64,000 bases of DNA from Eriocheir sinensis (GCF_024679095.1 NC_066517.1:2657699-2721698); one strand, 5' to 3'. Counted from the stretch's first letter, positions 20,440 through 35,969 are shown. Made by a program: numbers and translations. The notes: generated by a model not told the origin, from the letters alone.

Positions 20440-21900
20440 GAGATCCGGGCTGCTCTTGTCTCCCTTCCGCCTCCCTTCCTCCTCCTCCTCCTCCTCCTCT
20501 CCTTTCCCTTCTTCTTTTTCTACTACATCTTTTTTTTCTTATTTATAACTTCCCTTCTCCTTCCTTTCTTCCTTTTCTCCTTTCTCCTCTCCTTCCTTCG
20601 TCAGTGTGGTCTTGTCTCCCTTCCTCTGTTTCCTCCTCCTCCTCCTCCTCCTATTTCTTCTTCTTTTTATTGTCCTCCTTCTCCTACGCCTCTTTCTCCT
20701 TCTATTAACTTCGTCTCCTCTTTTATTTTTTCCCTTTTGTCTCCTCTTCTCTTCTTCTACTACTTCCTTGCTTTCGGTGCTAATCATTTTTCCTTCCTTC
20801 CTTCTTTTTATTCGTCCTCCTCCTTTTCCTCCTCCTTCTCCTACGCATCTTTCTGCTATTAACTTCGTCTCCTCTTTTATTTTTTCCCTTTTGTCTCTTC
20901 TCTTCTTCTACTTCCTAGCTTACAGTGCTAATTATTTTTCTCTCACCTCTTTTCTTCTTTTTATTCGTCCTCCTCCCTTTCTTCCTCTCCCTACTCCTCT
21001 CACTTTCTCTCTTCTCCTTTTTTTCCTTTCCTTCTCAATCGTTATTTCTTCCTCCGTCTCTTCCTTCTTTCTTCTTTTTTTTTTGCCACTACTTATCTCC
21101 CTATTTCATTTTCTTATTTTCTTCCTTTTCCTCCTTTTTCTTTCCCCTTCTTCCGTTCTTCTCCGAGCTGGACTTATCTGCCATCCTTCTCCTCCTCTTC
21201 CTCCTCCTCCTCCTATTTCTTCTTCTTTTTTTATTGTTCTCGTCTTTCTTTCATTCTTTCTTCTCTTATGCCTCTGTCTCCTATTTTCTCTCCTTCCTTT
21301 TTTTCCTTTCTTCTCTTTTCTTGGTTTCTTATCCGTTTTCCTTTCCTTCCCTCCTCCTTTTCCTTCTCTTTTAAACGTTTTCATTTTCCTCTTCCTTCTT
21401 TTTCTACTACATCTTTTTTTCTTATTTTAACTTTCCTTCTCCTTCCTTTCTTCCTTTTCTCCTTTCTCCTTTCCTTCCTTCCTTCATCAGTGTGGCCTTG
21501 TCTCCCTTCCTCTGTTTTCTCTCTTCCTCCTCCTCCTCTTTTTTTCTTTTTTCCCTTCCTTCCTTGCTGACTTATCCTTTTCCCTTCCTTCTTCCTCCTC
21601 TTCCTTTTTTATCATTCTCGTCTTTCTTCTTCTTCTACACGTCTTTCTACTCCTTCCTTCTCTTTTATCCGTTCCTTCTCTTCCTTCCTTTAACTCCGAA
21701 CTGGTCTTATCTCCCTTCCTCCTCTTCTTTCCTCTTCTTTTTAATCGCCCTCGTCCTTTTCTTTCTCCTCTTACTTCTCTTTCTCCTCCTGTTACTTTTC
21801 TTTCTTCTTCTTTTCTTTTACTCATTTGTCTTCCTTGTTCTCCTCCTCGTCTTCCTCCTACTCTTTTCTCTTACACCTCCTCCTCTTCTTAACGCCTTCT
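20440..21900. repeat. 1.4-kb polypyrimidine tract with internal duplications
   Basis: The plus strand is almost entirely C and T. Direct repeats are visible: TTAACTTCGTCTCCTCTTTT at 20705 and 20859 with about 100 bp of flanking match, and CAGTGTGG-CTTGTCTCCCTTCC at about 20601 and 21489 with weaker relatives near 21168 and 21706. The hydrophobic Phe/Leu/Ser ORFs are compositional. Confidence 0.85.
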
Positions 21901-22325
21901 CCCTATCCCACCGTTGCCACCATTTATTCTTTATTTAATCTTCTTACCATTTCTTCTCCTATCTTTCTTCCTTTCCTTCTCTTTCCTTTTCCAGTGTGAG
22001 CTTATCTTTCTACTTTTTCCTCTTCCTTCTCCTCCTTTTTCCTTCTCCTTCCTTCCTTTTCCAGTGTGATGTAATCTTTCTTCCTCCTCTTCCTTTTTCA
22101 TTGTCGCCCTGTTCCACCTCCTCCTCCTCTTCATCACCACCGCCACCACCACCACCTTCACACATATCACCACCACGACCACTCAAAAATCAAGCAGCCA
22201 ACCACAGTTACCATCACCACCACAAACACCACCCTCACCACCACCCTAAAGGTCAAGCCACCACCACCACCACCGCCACCAGTACCTCCACCACCACCAC
22301 CACCACCACCACCAATTTACAGCCT
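21901..22325. repeat. duplicated segment, copy 1 (partner 23295-23545)
   Basis: CTATCCCACCGTTGCCACC, then TTATTCTTTA and CAGTGTGAGCTTATCTTTCT recur in the same order at 23298-23412. AGCAGCCAACCA at 22190 matches AGCAACCAACCA at 23497. Copy 1 also has a CCA/CAC-rich block (22120-22310). Confidence 0.82.
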
Positions 22326-22424
22326 TAATTTGCAGTATATTCGCCAAACTCCTTTTTTTTCCGCTTTCATCGCTATGTGTCCGGCGCGGGAAAGTTGGCT
22401 GGCTCGATGCGTTCACTCCACAAT

Positions 22425-22545
22425 GTAATTTTATTGGTGGTGGCGGTGGTGGTGGTGGGGGTGGTGGTAGTGGGGGTGGTGGTGTGTTCTAAGGGCTTTG
22501 TTGATGCTTTTATATTGGTGGTGGTGGTGGTGGTGGAGCGGTCAT
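22425..22545. repeat. (GGT)n tract
   Basis: GGT and GGG triplets with one short interruption; opposite base bias to the CCA tracts around it. Confidence 0.85.
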
Positions 22546-22649
22546 CCGTGTCTCACTACAAGGCTTCAGGGTTAATGAGACGGATTTGAGCACCGAGGCC
22601 ACGAGTATTTGTAGTCCATCGTATGCCATCCCTCAAAATTTACTAAGTT

Positions 22650-23160
22650 TCCTATATCACCATAATGACTTAACACCATTATCACCACCATTTTCATCAC
22701 TGCCATCTTCATCACCACCACCACCATCTTCACCACCACCACCACCATCTTCACCACCCCCATCTTCATCATCACCATCACCTCCACCACCACCCTCAGG
22801 TCCATCTCTAGTCTGTCCACTATAAACACTTGACACCATTACCACCACCACCATCTTCACCACCACCACCATCTTCACCACCACCACCATCTTCACCACC
22901 CCCATCTTCATCATCACCATCACCTCCACCACCACCCTCAGGTCCATCTCTAGTCTGTCCACTATAAACACTTGACACCATTACCACCACCACCATCTTC
23001 ACCACCACCACCATCTTCACCACCACCACCATCTTCATCATCACCATCACCTCCACCACCACCCTCAGGTCCATCTCTAGTCTGTCCACTATAAACACTT
23101 GACACCATTACCACCACCACCATCTTCATCACCACCACCTTCATTATCACCCCCACCAAA
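22650..23160. repeat. 127-142-bp CCA-rich minisatellite
   Basis: The phrase GGTCCATCTCTAGTCTGTCC recurs at about 22799, 22941 and 23068, each followed by ACTATAAACACTTGACACC and a variable number of CCACCATCTTCA units. A weaker first copy starts at about 22660. Copies differ mainly in the CCACCATCTTCA count. Confidence 0.9.
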
Positions 23161-23294
23161 TTTGCCTTCAACCTTAACCACCACAACCACTTCACACTTT
23201 CATCACCACCCATCACCACCACCACCACCCACCACCAATTTATCTTTACAGCAATTACCATAACCACTTCACTTCATTACCCCCCCACCCCCTC

Positions 23295-23504
23295 ACCATC
23301 GCTATCCCACCGCTGCCACCATTTATTCTTTACCTGATCTTCTTACCTTTTCTTCTCCTACCTTTCTTCCTTTCCTTCTCTTTCGTTTTCCAGTGTGAGC
23401 TTATCTTTCTACTTCTTCCTCTTCCTTTGCCGTCCTGTTCCATCACCACCACCACCACCACCATTACGTATCACCACCACCACCACTCAAAGTTCAAGCA
23501 ACCA

Positions 23505-23535
<31 letters not shown>

Positions 23536-23580
23536 CCACCGCTATCCCACCCCTGGCACCATTTATTCTTTACCTGTACC
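23295..23580. repeat. duplicated segment, copy 2, with partial third copy
   Basis: Partner of 21901-22325. A truncated third occurrence, GCTATCCCACCCCTGGCACC, starts at about 23541 and runs to TTTACCTG. Confidence 0.8.
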
Positions 23581-23770
23581 TGGTCTGAATCGTCGCTCCC
23601 TCCCTCTCTGGCTGGTGCGCCCCGAGTCATATTTTCTACGTTCTTTTCGCGGCCCGACCCTCAGCAAGAAACGTTGGCAGGCAGAAAATTGCCTTGATTA
23701 CTTAACGTCCGCTGCAGACTTGATACCTAGACACGTCCCCCCTTACTCCCCCACGCTTTCACTCCTCTCT
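23581..23770. other. ordinary-complexity island, unrecognised
   Basis: About 190 bp of balanced composition between repeats. It is open in the plus-strand frame starting at 23615, but that frame runs on into repeats. No family recognised; it could be an exon, with no clear splice boundaries. Confidence 0.25.
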
Positions 23771-24750
23771 ACCTCCCTCCTTCCTTCCTTCCCCCTTACG
23801 CCCTCCTTCACCCCTCTACCTCCCTTCCTTCCCTCCCTTCCCTCCTTTCCTTTCTCCTCCTTCCCACCCTCACACACATATTCATTTTTTTCTTTTTTCG
23901 CTGTCTGTCTCTATTTCTGTATGTGTCTATGTCTGTGTTATTTTTTTCCATTCCCTTTCACCCGTTTTCTTCTTTCCTCCCTTCCCTTTTCCCTCCCGTC
24001 TTTCCTTTCCTCCCTTCCTTCACTCCCACCATCAATCCCACACACATTTATTCTTTTCTCTCACCTTGGTCTCATTTTTTTTTCCGGTCTGTCTCTGTGT
24101 CTGTGTTATTTTTCCTCCCCTCCCTCTCTCCCTTCTTCTTCCTTTCCCCCCTTTCTCCCTTCCTCCTCGCTTCCCATCCACTCCCACATATATTCATTTC
24201 TTCTTCCACCCATGTCTCCCAGTTATTCTTTCTCTCTCGTTTTCGCGCTGTCTGCCTCTCTGTGTCTATGTCTGTCTGTGTCTATTTTCTCCCCTCGGCC
24301 TTTTCCTCCCTTCTCCCCTTTACCACTCCTTTCCCTTTCCTTTTCTTTTCGTTTTTCGCTGTCTGTCTCTGTCTCTGTGGCTATGTCTGTCTGTTTTTAT
24401 TTCTCCCTCTCTCATCTTTCACCTTCCTCCCTTCCTTCCTTTCTTGCCTTCTCTCCTTTCCACTCACCCCGCCACACAATCATTCCTAGTCTCATTTTTT
24501 TATATCTTTTTCACTCTATCTGTCTGTGTCTGTCTCTTCCTATGTCTGTGTCTGCTTTTATTTTATCCCCACCTCCTCCTCTTCCTCCTCCCCTCTTCCC
24601 ACCTTCCTACTCCCCACACTTTCATTCCTTTTTTTTCTCGTTTTTCCCAGTCTGTTTCTGTCTGTCTGTGTCCATGTCTATGTCTGTGTGGTCTTATCCT
24701 CTCTCGCCCCCTTTCTCCCCTTTCCCCTCCCCCACTTCCTTCCCCTTCCC
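23771..24750. repeat. six-copy ~150-bp pyrimidine-rich minisatellite
   Basis: Degenerate units contain a GCTGTCTGTCTCTGTGTCTATG-like phrase at about 23900, 24087, 24247, 24358, 24518 and 24650, each preceded by CACACATATTCATTT-like sequence and separated by CCTTCC filler. Spacing is 110-190 bp. Confidence 0.72.
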
Positions 24751-24752
24751 CT

Positions 24753-26867
<2,115 letters not shown>

Positions 26868-28382
26868 TCTGCAATCCTTTTATACACTTTCCTGTCACTC
26901 TGCAATCCTTCAATACACTTTCCTGTCACTCTGCAATCCTTCAATACACTTTCCTGTCACTCTGCAATCCTTCAATACACTTTCCTGTCACTCTGCAATC
27001 CTTCAATACACTTTCCTGTCACTCTGCAATCCTTCAATACACTTTCCTGTCACTCTGCAATCCTTCAATACACTTTCCTGTCACTCTGCAATCCTTCAAT
27101 ACACTTTCCTGTCACTCTGCAATCCTTCAATACACTTTCCTGTCACTCTGCAATCCTTCAATACACTTTCCTGTCACCCTGCAATCCTTCAATACACTTT
27201 CCTGTCACCCTGCAATCCTTCAATACACTTTCCTGTCACCCTGGAATCCTTCAATACACTTTCCTGTCACTCTGCAATCCTTCAATACACTTTCCTGTCA
27301 CTCTGCAATCCTTCAATACACTTTCCTGTCACCCTGCAATCCTTCAGTACACTTTCCTGTCACCCTGCAATCCTTCAATACACTTTCCTGTCACTCTGCA
27401 ATCCTTCAATACACTTTCCTGTCACTCTGCAATCCTTCAATACACTTTCCTGTCACCCTGGAATCCTTCAATACACTTTCCTGTCACTCTGCAATCCTTT
27501 TATACACTTTCCTGTCACTCTGCAATCCTTCAATACACTTTCCTGTCACTCTGCAATCCTTCAATACACTTTCCTGTCACTCTGCAATCCTTCAATACAC
27601 TTTCCTGTCACTCTGCAATCCTTTAATACACTTTCCTGTCAATCTGCAATCCTTCAATACACTTTCCTGTCACTCTGCAATCCTTCAATACACTTTCCTG
27701 TCACTCTGCAATCCTTCAATACAGTATCCTGTCATTCTTCAATCCTTCAATACACTTTCCTGTCATTCTTCAATCCTTCAATACACTTTCCTGTCACTCT
27801 GCAATCCGTCAATACACTTTCCTGTCACTCTGCAATCCGTCAATACACTTTCCTGTCACTCTGCAATCCGTCAATACACTTTCCTGTCACTCTGCAATCC
27901 GTCAATACACTTTCCTTTCACTCTGCAATCCTTCAATACACTTTCCTGTCACTCTGCATTTCTTCAGTACACTTTCCTGTCACTCTGCAATCCTTCAGTA
28001 CACTTTCCTGTCACTCTGCATTTCTTCAATACACTTTCCTGTCACTTTGCAATCCTTCAGTACACTTTCCTGTCACCCTGCAATCCTTCAATACACTTTC
28101 CTGTCACTCTGCAATCCTTCAATACACTTTCCTGTCACTCTGCAATCCTTCAATACATTATCCTTTCATTCTTCAATCCTTCAATACACTTTCCTGTCAC
28201 TCTGGAATCCTTCAATACATTATCCTTTCATTCTTCAATCCTTCAATACACTTTCCTGTCACTCTGCAATCCTTCAATACACTTTCCTGTCACTCTGCAA
28301 TCCTTCAGTACACTTTCCTGTCACTCTGCAATCCTTCAATACACTTTCCTGTCGCTCTACAATTCTTCAATACACTTTCTTG
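26868..28382. repeat. 31-bp minisatellite array B, joined to array A without spacer
   Basis: The unit is CACTTTCCTGTCACTCT then GCAATCCTTCAATA, also 31 bp, about 49 copies. Its first 17 bases match array A's first 17 at 14 positions, while the last 14 are unrelated. The switch occurs inside one unit at about 26870. Variants (CCGTCAATA, TTTCTTCA, CATTATCC) cluster in 27780-28250. Confidence 0.97.
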
Positions 28383-28394
28383 TCTTCCTGTTTT

Positions 28395-28760
28395 TTTGCC
28401 TTCTTCTTCTTCTTCTTCTTCTTCTTCTTCTTCTTCTTCTTCTTCTTCTTTTTCTTCCTCCGCCACCGTTGCTTCTTTCTTTTCCGCCGATTATTCTTCC
28501 GTTCCTGTTTCTTTTTCCACCTCAGCTACATCATCCTTGTCCACTCTTTTCTTCCTCTGCCATTGTTTTTTTCTTCAATCTTACTTGCTTATCTTTCCTC
28601 TGGTGGTGTTTCTTCTTCTGATGCTATATATCTTCTTTTTCCGCTTGTTTTTCTTCTTCCGTAGATGGTTTTTCGTTTTCTTTCGTCACTTCTTCATCCA
28701 CTGCTATGATTTCCACCCTTCTTTCGTTGTTTTTTCTTTACTTTCATCCCATCCTGACAA
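28395..28760. repeat. (CTT)n and pyrimidine-rich spacer between arrays B and C
   Basis: About 19 CTT units at 28401-28456, then T/C-rich sequence of higher complexity to 28760. No gene seen. Confidence 0.85.
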
Positions 28761-28762
28761 GT

Positions 28763-31700
28763 AAACCAGGGTCAGCATCTCACCCTGACACTAAGCCAAG
28801 TTCAGCATCCCACCCAAACACTAAGCCTGGGTCAGCATCCCACCCTGACACTAAGCCAAGTTCAGCATCCCACCCAAACACTAAGCCTGGGTCAGCATCC
28901 CACCCTGACACTAAGCCAGGGTCAGCATCCCACCCAGACACTAAGGCTGGGTCAGCATCCCACCTTGACACTAAGGCAGGGTCAGCATCCCACCCTGACA
29001 CTAAGCCAAGGTCAGCATCTCACCCTGACACTAAGCCAAGGTCAGCATCCCACCCTGACACTAAGCCAAGGTCAGCATCTCACCCTGACACTAAGCCAGG
29101 GACAGCTTCCACCCTGACACTAAGCAAAGGTTAGCATCCCACCCGGTCAATTAAGCCAGGGTCAGCATCCCACCCTGACACAAAGCCAAGGTCAGCATCC
29201 CACCCTGACAACAAAGCCAGGGTCAGCATCCCACCCTGACACTAAGCCAGGGTCAGCATCCCACCCTGACACTAAGCCAGGGTCAGCATCCCACCCTGAA
29301 CACTAAGCCAGGGTCAGCATCCCACCCTGAACAATTAGCCAGGGTCAGCATCCCACCCTGAACGCTAAGCCAGGGTTGGCATCCCTCCCGTACAACTAAG
29401 CCAGGGTCAGCATCCCACTCTGACAACTATGCCAGGGTCAGCATCCCATCCTGAACACTAAGCCAGGGTCAGCATTCTACCCTGAACGCTAAACCAGGGT
29501 CAGCATCCCTCCCTGAACACTAAGCCAGGGTTATCATCCCACCCTGACACTAAGCCAGGGTCAGCATCCCATCCTGAAGACTAAGCCAGGGTCAGCATCA
29601 GACCCTGAACACTAAGCCAGAGTCAGCAACCCACCTTGAACGGTGATCCAGGGTCAGCAGCCCACCCTGAACGAAAAGCCAGGGTCAGGATCCCCTCCTG
29701 AACACTAAGCCAGGGTCAGGATCCCCTCCTGAACACTAACCCAGGGTCAGCATCCCACGCTGAACACTAAGCCACGGTCAACATCCCACCCTGAACACTA
29801 AGCCATATCCAACATCCCACCCTGAACACTAAGCCAGGGTCAGCATCCCATCCTGAACGCTAAGCCAGGGTCAGTATCCCACCCTGAACACTAAACCATA
29901 GTCAACATCCCACCCTGAACACTAAGACATGGTCAATATCCCACCCTGAACACTAAGCCAGGGTCAGCATCTCACTCTCAACACTAAGCCAGGGTCAGCA
30001 TTCCACCCTAAACACTAAGCCATGGTCAACATCTCACTCTGAACACTAAGCCAGGGTCAGCATCCCACCCTGAACACTAAGCTAGGGTCAGCATCCCACC
30101 CTGAACACTAAGCCAGGGTCAGCATCCCACCCTGACACTAAGACAGGGTCAGCATCCCACCCTGAAAACTAAGCCAGGGTCAGCATCCCACCCGGAACAC
30201 TAAGCAAGGTCAGCATCCCACCCTGAACATTAAGCCAGCCAGGGTCAGCATCCCACCCTGAACACTAAGCCAGGGTCAGCATCCCATCCTGAACATTAAG
30301 CCAGCCAGGGTCAGCATCCCACCCTGAACACTACGCCAGGGTCAGCATCCCACCCTGAACACTAAGCCAGGGTCAGCATCCCACCCTGAACACTAAGCCA
30401 GGGTCAGCATCCCACCCTGAACACTAAGCCAGGGTCAGCATCCCACCCTGAACACTAAGCCAGGGTCAGCATCCCACCCTGAACACTAAGCCAGGGTCAG
30501 CATCCCACCTGAACACTAAGCCAGGGTCAGCATCCCACCCTGAACACTAAGCCAGGGTCAGCATCCCACCCTGAACACTAAGCCAGGGTCAGCATCCCAC
30601 CCTGAACACTAAGCCATGGTCAACATCCCACCCTGAACACTAAGCCAGGGTCAGCATCCCACCCTGAACACTAAGCCAGGGTCAGCATCCCACCCTGAAC
30701 ACTAAGCCAGGGTCAGCATCCCACCCTGAACACTAAGCCAGGGTCAGCATCCCACCCTGAACACTAAGCCAGGGTCAGCATCCCACCCTGAACGCTACGC
30801 CAGGGTCAGCATCCCACCTGAACACTAAGCCAGGGTCAGCATCCCACCCTGAACACTAAGCCAGGGTCAGCATCCCACCCTGAACACTAAGCCAGGGTCA
30901 GCATCCCACCCTGAACACTAAGCCAGGGTCAACATCCCACCCTGAACACTAAGCCAGGGTCAGCATCCCACCCTGAACACTAAGCCAGGGTTAGCATCCC
31001 ACCCTGAACACTAAGCCAGGGTCAGCATCCCACCCTGAACACTAAGCCAGAGTCAGCATCCCACCCTGAACACTAAGCGAGGGTCAGCATCCCACCCTGA
31101 ACACTAAGCCAGGGTCAGCATCCCAACCTGAACACTAAGCTAGGGTCAGCATCCCACCCTGAACACTAAGCCAGGTCAGCATCCCACCCTGAACACTAAG
31201 CCAGGGTCAGCATCCCACCCTGAACACTAAGCCAGGGTCAGCATCCCACCCTGAACACTAAGCCAGGGTCAGCATCCCACCCTGAACACTAAGCCAGGGT
31301 CAGTATCCCACCCTGAACACTAAGCCAGGGTCAGCATACCACCCTGAACACTAAGCTAGTGTCAGCATCCCACCCTGAACGCTAAGCCAGGGTCAGCATC
31401 CCACCCTGAACACTAAGCCAGGGTCAGCATCCCACCCTGAACACTAAGCCAGGGTCAGCATCCCACCCTGAACACTAAGCCAGGGTCAGCATCCCACCCT
31501 GAACACTAAGCCAGGGTCAGCATCCCACCCTGAACACTAAGCCAGGGTCAGCATCCCACCCTGAACACTAAGCCAGGGTCAGCATCCCACCCTGAACACT
31601 AAGCCAGGGTCAGCATCCCACCCTGAACACTAAGCCAGGGTCAGCATCCCACCCTGAACACTAAGCCAGGGTCAGCATCCCACCCTGAACACTAAGCCAG

Positions 31701-34700
31701 GGTCAGCATCCCACCCTGAACACTAAGCCAGGTCAGCATCCAACCTGAACACTAAGCCAGGGTCAGCATCCCACCCTGAACACTAAGCCAGGGTCAGCAT
31801 CCCACCCTGAACACTACGCCAGGGTCAGCATCCCACCCAGAACACTAAGCCAGGGTCAGCATCCCACCCTGAACACTAAGCCAGGGTCAGCATCCCACCC
31901 TGAACACTAAGCCAGGGTCAGCATCCCACCCTGAACACTAAGCCAGGGTCAGCTTCACACCCTGAACACTAATCCAGGGTCAGCATCCCACCCTGAACAC
32001 TAAGCCAGGGTCAGCATCCCACCCTGAACACTAAGCCAGGGTCAGCATCCCACCCTGAACACTAAGCCAGGGTCAGCATCCCACCCTGAACACTAAGCCA
32101 GGGTCAGCATCCCACCCTGAACACTAAGCCAGGGTCAGCATCCCACCCTGAACACTAAGCCAGGGTCAGCATCCCACCCTGAACACTAAGCCAGGGTCAG
32201 CATCCCACCCTGAACACTAAGCCAGGGTCAGCATCCCACCCTGAACACTAAGCCAGGTCAGCATCCCACCCTGAACACTAAGCCAGGGTCAGCATCCCAC
32301 CCTGAACACTAATCCAGGTCAGCATCCCACCCTGAACACTAAGCCAGGGTCAGCATCCCACCCTGAACACTAAGCCAGGGTCAGCATCCCACCCTGAACA
32401 CTAAGCCAGGGTCAGCATCCCACCCTGAACACTAAGGCAGGGTCAGCATCCCACCCTGAACGCTAAGCCAGGGTCAGCATCCCACCCTGAACGCTAAGGC
32501 AGGGTCAGCATCCCACCCTGAACGCTAAGCCAGGGTCAGCATCCCACCCTGAACACTAAGCCAGGGTCAGCATCCCACCCTGAACACTAAGCCAGGGTCA
32601 GCATCCCACCCTGAACACTAAGCCAGGGTCAGCATCCCACCCTGAACACTAAGCCAGGGTCAGCATCCCACCCTGAACACTAAGCCAGGGTCAGCATCCC
32701 ACCCTGAACACTAAGCCAGGGTCAGCATCCCACCCTGAACACTAAGCCAGGGTCAGCATCCCACCCTGAACACTAAGCCAGGGTCAGCATCCCACCCTGA
32801 ACACTAAGCCAGGGTCAGCATCCCACCCTGAACACTAAGCCAGGGTCAGCATGCCACCCTGAACACTAAGCCAGGGTCAGCATCCCACCCTGAACACTAA
32901 GCCAGGGTCAGCATCCCACCCTGAACACTAAGCCAGGGTCAGCATCCCACCCTGAACACTAAGCCAGGGTCAGCATCCCACCCTGAACACTAAGCCAGGG
33001 TCAGCATCCCACCCTGAACACTAAGCCAGGGTCAGCATCCCACCCTGAACACTAAGCCAGGGTCAGCATCCCACCCTGAACACTAAGCCAGGGTCAGCAT
33101 CCCACCCTGAACACTAAGCCAGGGTCAGCATCCCACCCTGAACACTAAGCCAGGGTCAGCATCCCACCCTGAACACTAAGCCAGGGTCAGCATCCCACCC
33201 TGAACACTAAGCCAGGGTCAGCATCCCACCCTGAACACTAAGCCAGGGTCAGCATCCCACCCTGAACACTAAGCCAGGGTCAGCATCCCACCCTGAACAC
33301 TAATCCAGGGTCAGCATCCCACCCTGAACACTTATCCAGGGTCAGCATCCCACCCTGAACACTAAGCCAGGGTCAGCATCCCACCCTGAACACTAAGCCA
33401 GGGTCAGCATCCCACCCTGAACACTAAGCCAGGGTCAGCATCCCACCCTGAACACTAAGCCAGGGTCAGCATCCCACCCTGAACACTAAGCCAGGGTCAG
33501 CATCCCACCCTGAACACTAAGCCAGGGTCAGCATCCCACCCTGAACACTAAGCCAGGGTCAGCATCCCACCCTGAACACTAAGCCAGGGTCAGCATCCCA
33601 CCCTGAACACTAAGCCAGGGTCAGCATCCCACCCTGAACACTAATCCAGGGTCAGCATCCCACCCTGAACACTAATCCAGGGTCAGCATCCCACCCTGAA
33701 CACTAAGCCAGGGTCAGCATCCCACCCTGAACACTAAGCCAGGGTCAGCATCCCACCCTGAACACTAAGCCAGGGTCAGCATCACCCTGAACACTAAGCC
33801 AGCGTCAGCATCCCACCCTGAACACTAAGCCAGGGTCAGCATCCCACCCTGAACACTAAGCCAGGGTCAGCATCCCACCCTGAACACTAAGCCAGGGTCA
33901 GCATCCCACCCTGAACACTAAGCCAGGGTCAGCATCCCACCCTGAACACTAAGCCAGGGTCAGCATCCCACCCTGAACACTAAGCCATGGTCATCATCCC
34001 ACCCTGAACACTAAGCCAGGGTCAGCATCCCACCCTGAACACTAAGCCAGGGTCAGCATCCCACCCTGAACACTAAGCCAGGGTCAGCATCCCACCCTGA
34101 ACACTAAGCCAGGGTCAGCATCCCACCCTGAACACTAATCCAGGGTCAGCATCCCACCCTGAACACAAAGCCAGGGTCAGCATCCCACCCTGAACACTAA
34201 GCCAGGGTCAGCATCCAACCCTGAACACTAATCCAGGGTCAGCATCCCACCCTGAACACTAATCCAGGGTCAGCATCCCACCCTGAACACTAAGCCAGGG
34301 TCAGCATCCCACCCTGAACACTAATCCAGGGTCAGCATCCCACCCTGAACACTAATCCAGGGTCAGCATCCCACCCTGAACACTAATCCAGGGTCAGCAT
34401 CCCACCCTGAACACTAAGCCAGGGTCAGCATCCCACCCTGAACACTAATCCAGGGTCAGCATCCCACCCTGAACACTAAGCCAGGGTCAGCATCCCACCC
34501 TGAACACTAAGCCATGGTCAGCATCCCACCCTGAACACTAATCCAGGGACAGCATCCCACCCTGAACACTAATCCAGGGTCAGCATCCCACCCTGAACAC
34601 TAAGGCTAGGTCAGCATCCCACCCTGAACACTAAGCCAGGGTCAGCATCCCACCCTGAACACTAATCCAGGGTCAGCATCCCACCCTGAACACTAATCCA

Positions 34701-35241
34701 GGGTCAGCATCCCACCCTGAACACTAATCCAGGGTCAGCATCCCACCCTGAACACTAATCCAGGGTCAGCATCCCACCCTGAACACTAAGCCAGGGTCAG
34801 CATCCCACCCTGAACACTAAGACAGCGTCAGCATCCCACCCTGAACACTAAGCCAGGGTCAGCATCCCACCCTGAACACTAAGCCAGCGTCAGCATCCCA
34901 CCCTGAACACTAAGCCAGCGTCAGCATCCCACCCTGAACACTAAGCCAGGGTCAGCATCCCACCCTGAACACTAAGCCAGCGTCAGCATCCCACCCTGAA
35001 CACTAAGCCAGGGTCAGCATCCCACCCTGAACACTAAGCCAGCGTCAGCATCCCACCCTGAACACTAAGCCAGGGTCAGCATCCCACCGTGAACACTAAG
35101 CCAGGGTCAGCATCCCACCCTGAACACTAAGCCAGGGTCAGCATCCCACCGTGAACACTAAGCCAGGGTCAGCATCCCACCCTGAACACTAAGCCAGGGT
35201 CAGCATCCCACCCTGAACACTAAGCCAGGGTCAGCATCCCA
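28763..35241. repeat. 31-bp minisatellite array C (6.5 kb, about 209 copies)
   Basis: The unit contains AACACTAAGCCAGGGTCAGC and ends ATCCCACCCTG, 31 bp. The first ~400 bp use a 30-bp version (GACACTAAGCC) that stays in frame and yields a false 142-codon ORF. The left edge (28.8-30.2 kb) is degenerate, the middle nearly uniform. Variant CTAATCCAG clusters in 33.3-34.8 kb and AGCGTCAGC in 34.8-35.05 kb, as expected for local unit conversion. No other long ORF is found here because TAA recurs in every frame. Confidence 0.98.
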
Positions 35242-35244
35242 CCC

Positions 35245-35960
35245 AGGCAACTATTTTTCTTCCTTTCTTTCTTCCTTTCATCTCATTCCGTCCATCTGTT
35301 TCTTTTTTTCTGAATCTACATATGCTTTGTTGCCTTCTTTGTTTACTTCCTCCCTTTCTCCTATTCTTTATATTTTTCTTTCTTTCTTTCTTCATTTTTT
35401 CCATCCTTCCCTCCCTTCTTCCCTCTCTCCTATTATTTTTTTCTTTATAATAATATTCTTTTCTTTCTTCTTTCTCTTACACTTCAGTTCATCCCTTTAT
35501 TCCTGTCTTTCTGTGTTCCTTCGTCTGTCCATCTAAGCCAGGCTGAAGCCAAAGACAATCAAGCCGCTGTCGATTTTCTTTTTTCTCAAAGTTTTAGTAC
35601 TCAGTTTCGTTTTTTTTTTTTTTGTTGATTTGATTTTTGGTTAAATATTTAGTTTTTTTTTTTTACTTTTCTTTCTTGGTTTTGAGTTCATACTTTTCGT
35701 TACATTTTGGCATTATATGTTTTTAGTTTTCTATTTTTTGACTGATCAGGAGTTAACCTTTTTCGATTTGTTAGGTCTTTTTTTTTTACTACTGCTTGAG
35801 TTGATTTCTTTGTTGCTTTTTTCTTTTTCTTTTTATGGCTTCTTTATTTTGATGTCTTGTTGGTGACTTAACTATTTCGTTATATTTTGGAAAGTTAACT
35901 ATTTTTTTTTGTCGGGGGGGATTTTGTCCTTTTTAGGTTACGTCGTGAGGAGATTTTTTG
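35245..35960. other. T-rich unrecognised spacer
   Basis: Long T-runs and TTTC blocks; no gene, repeat unit or exon recognised. Confidence 0.6.
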
Positions 35961-35969
35961 TTGCAAATG

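Noticed and set aside
28706..29134. ORF with a 10-residue SASHPDTKPG-type repeat
   Set aside because: Produced only because the first units of array C are 30 bp; it collapses when the unit becomes 31 bp.
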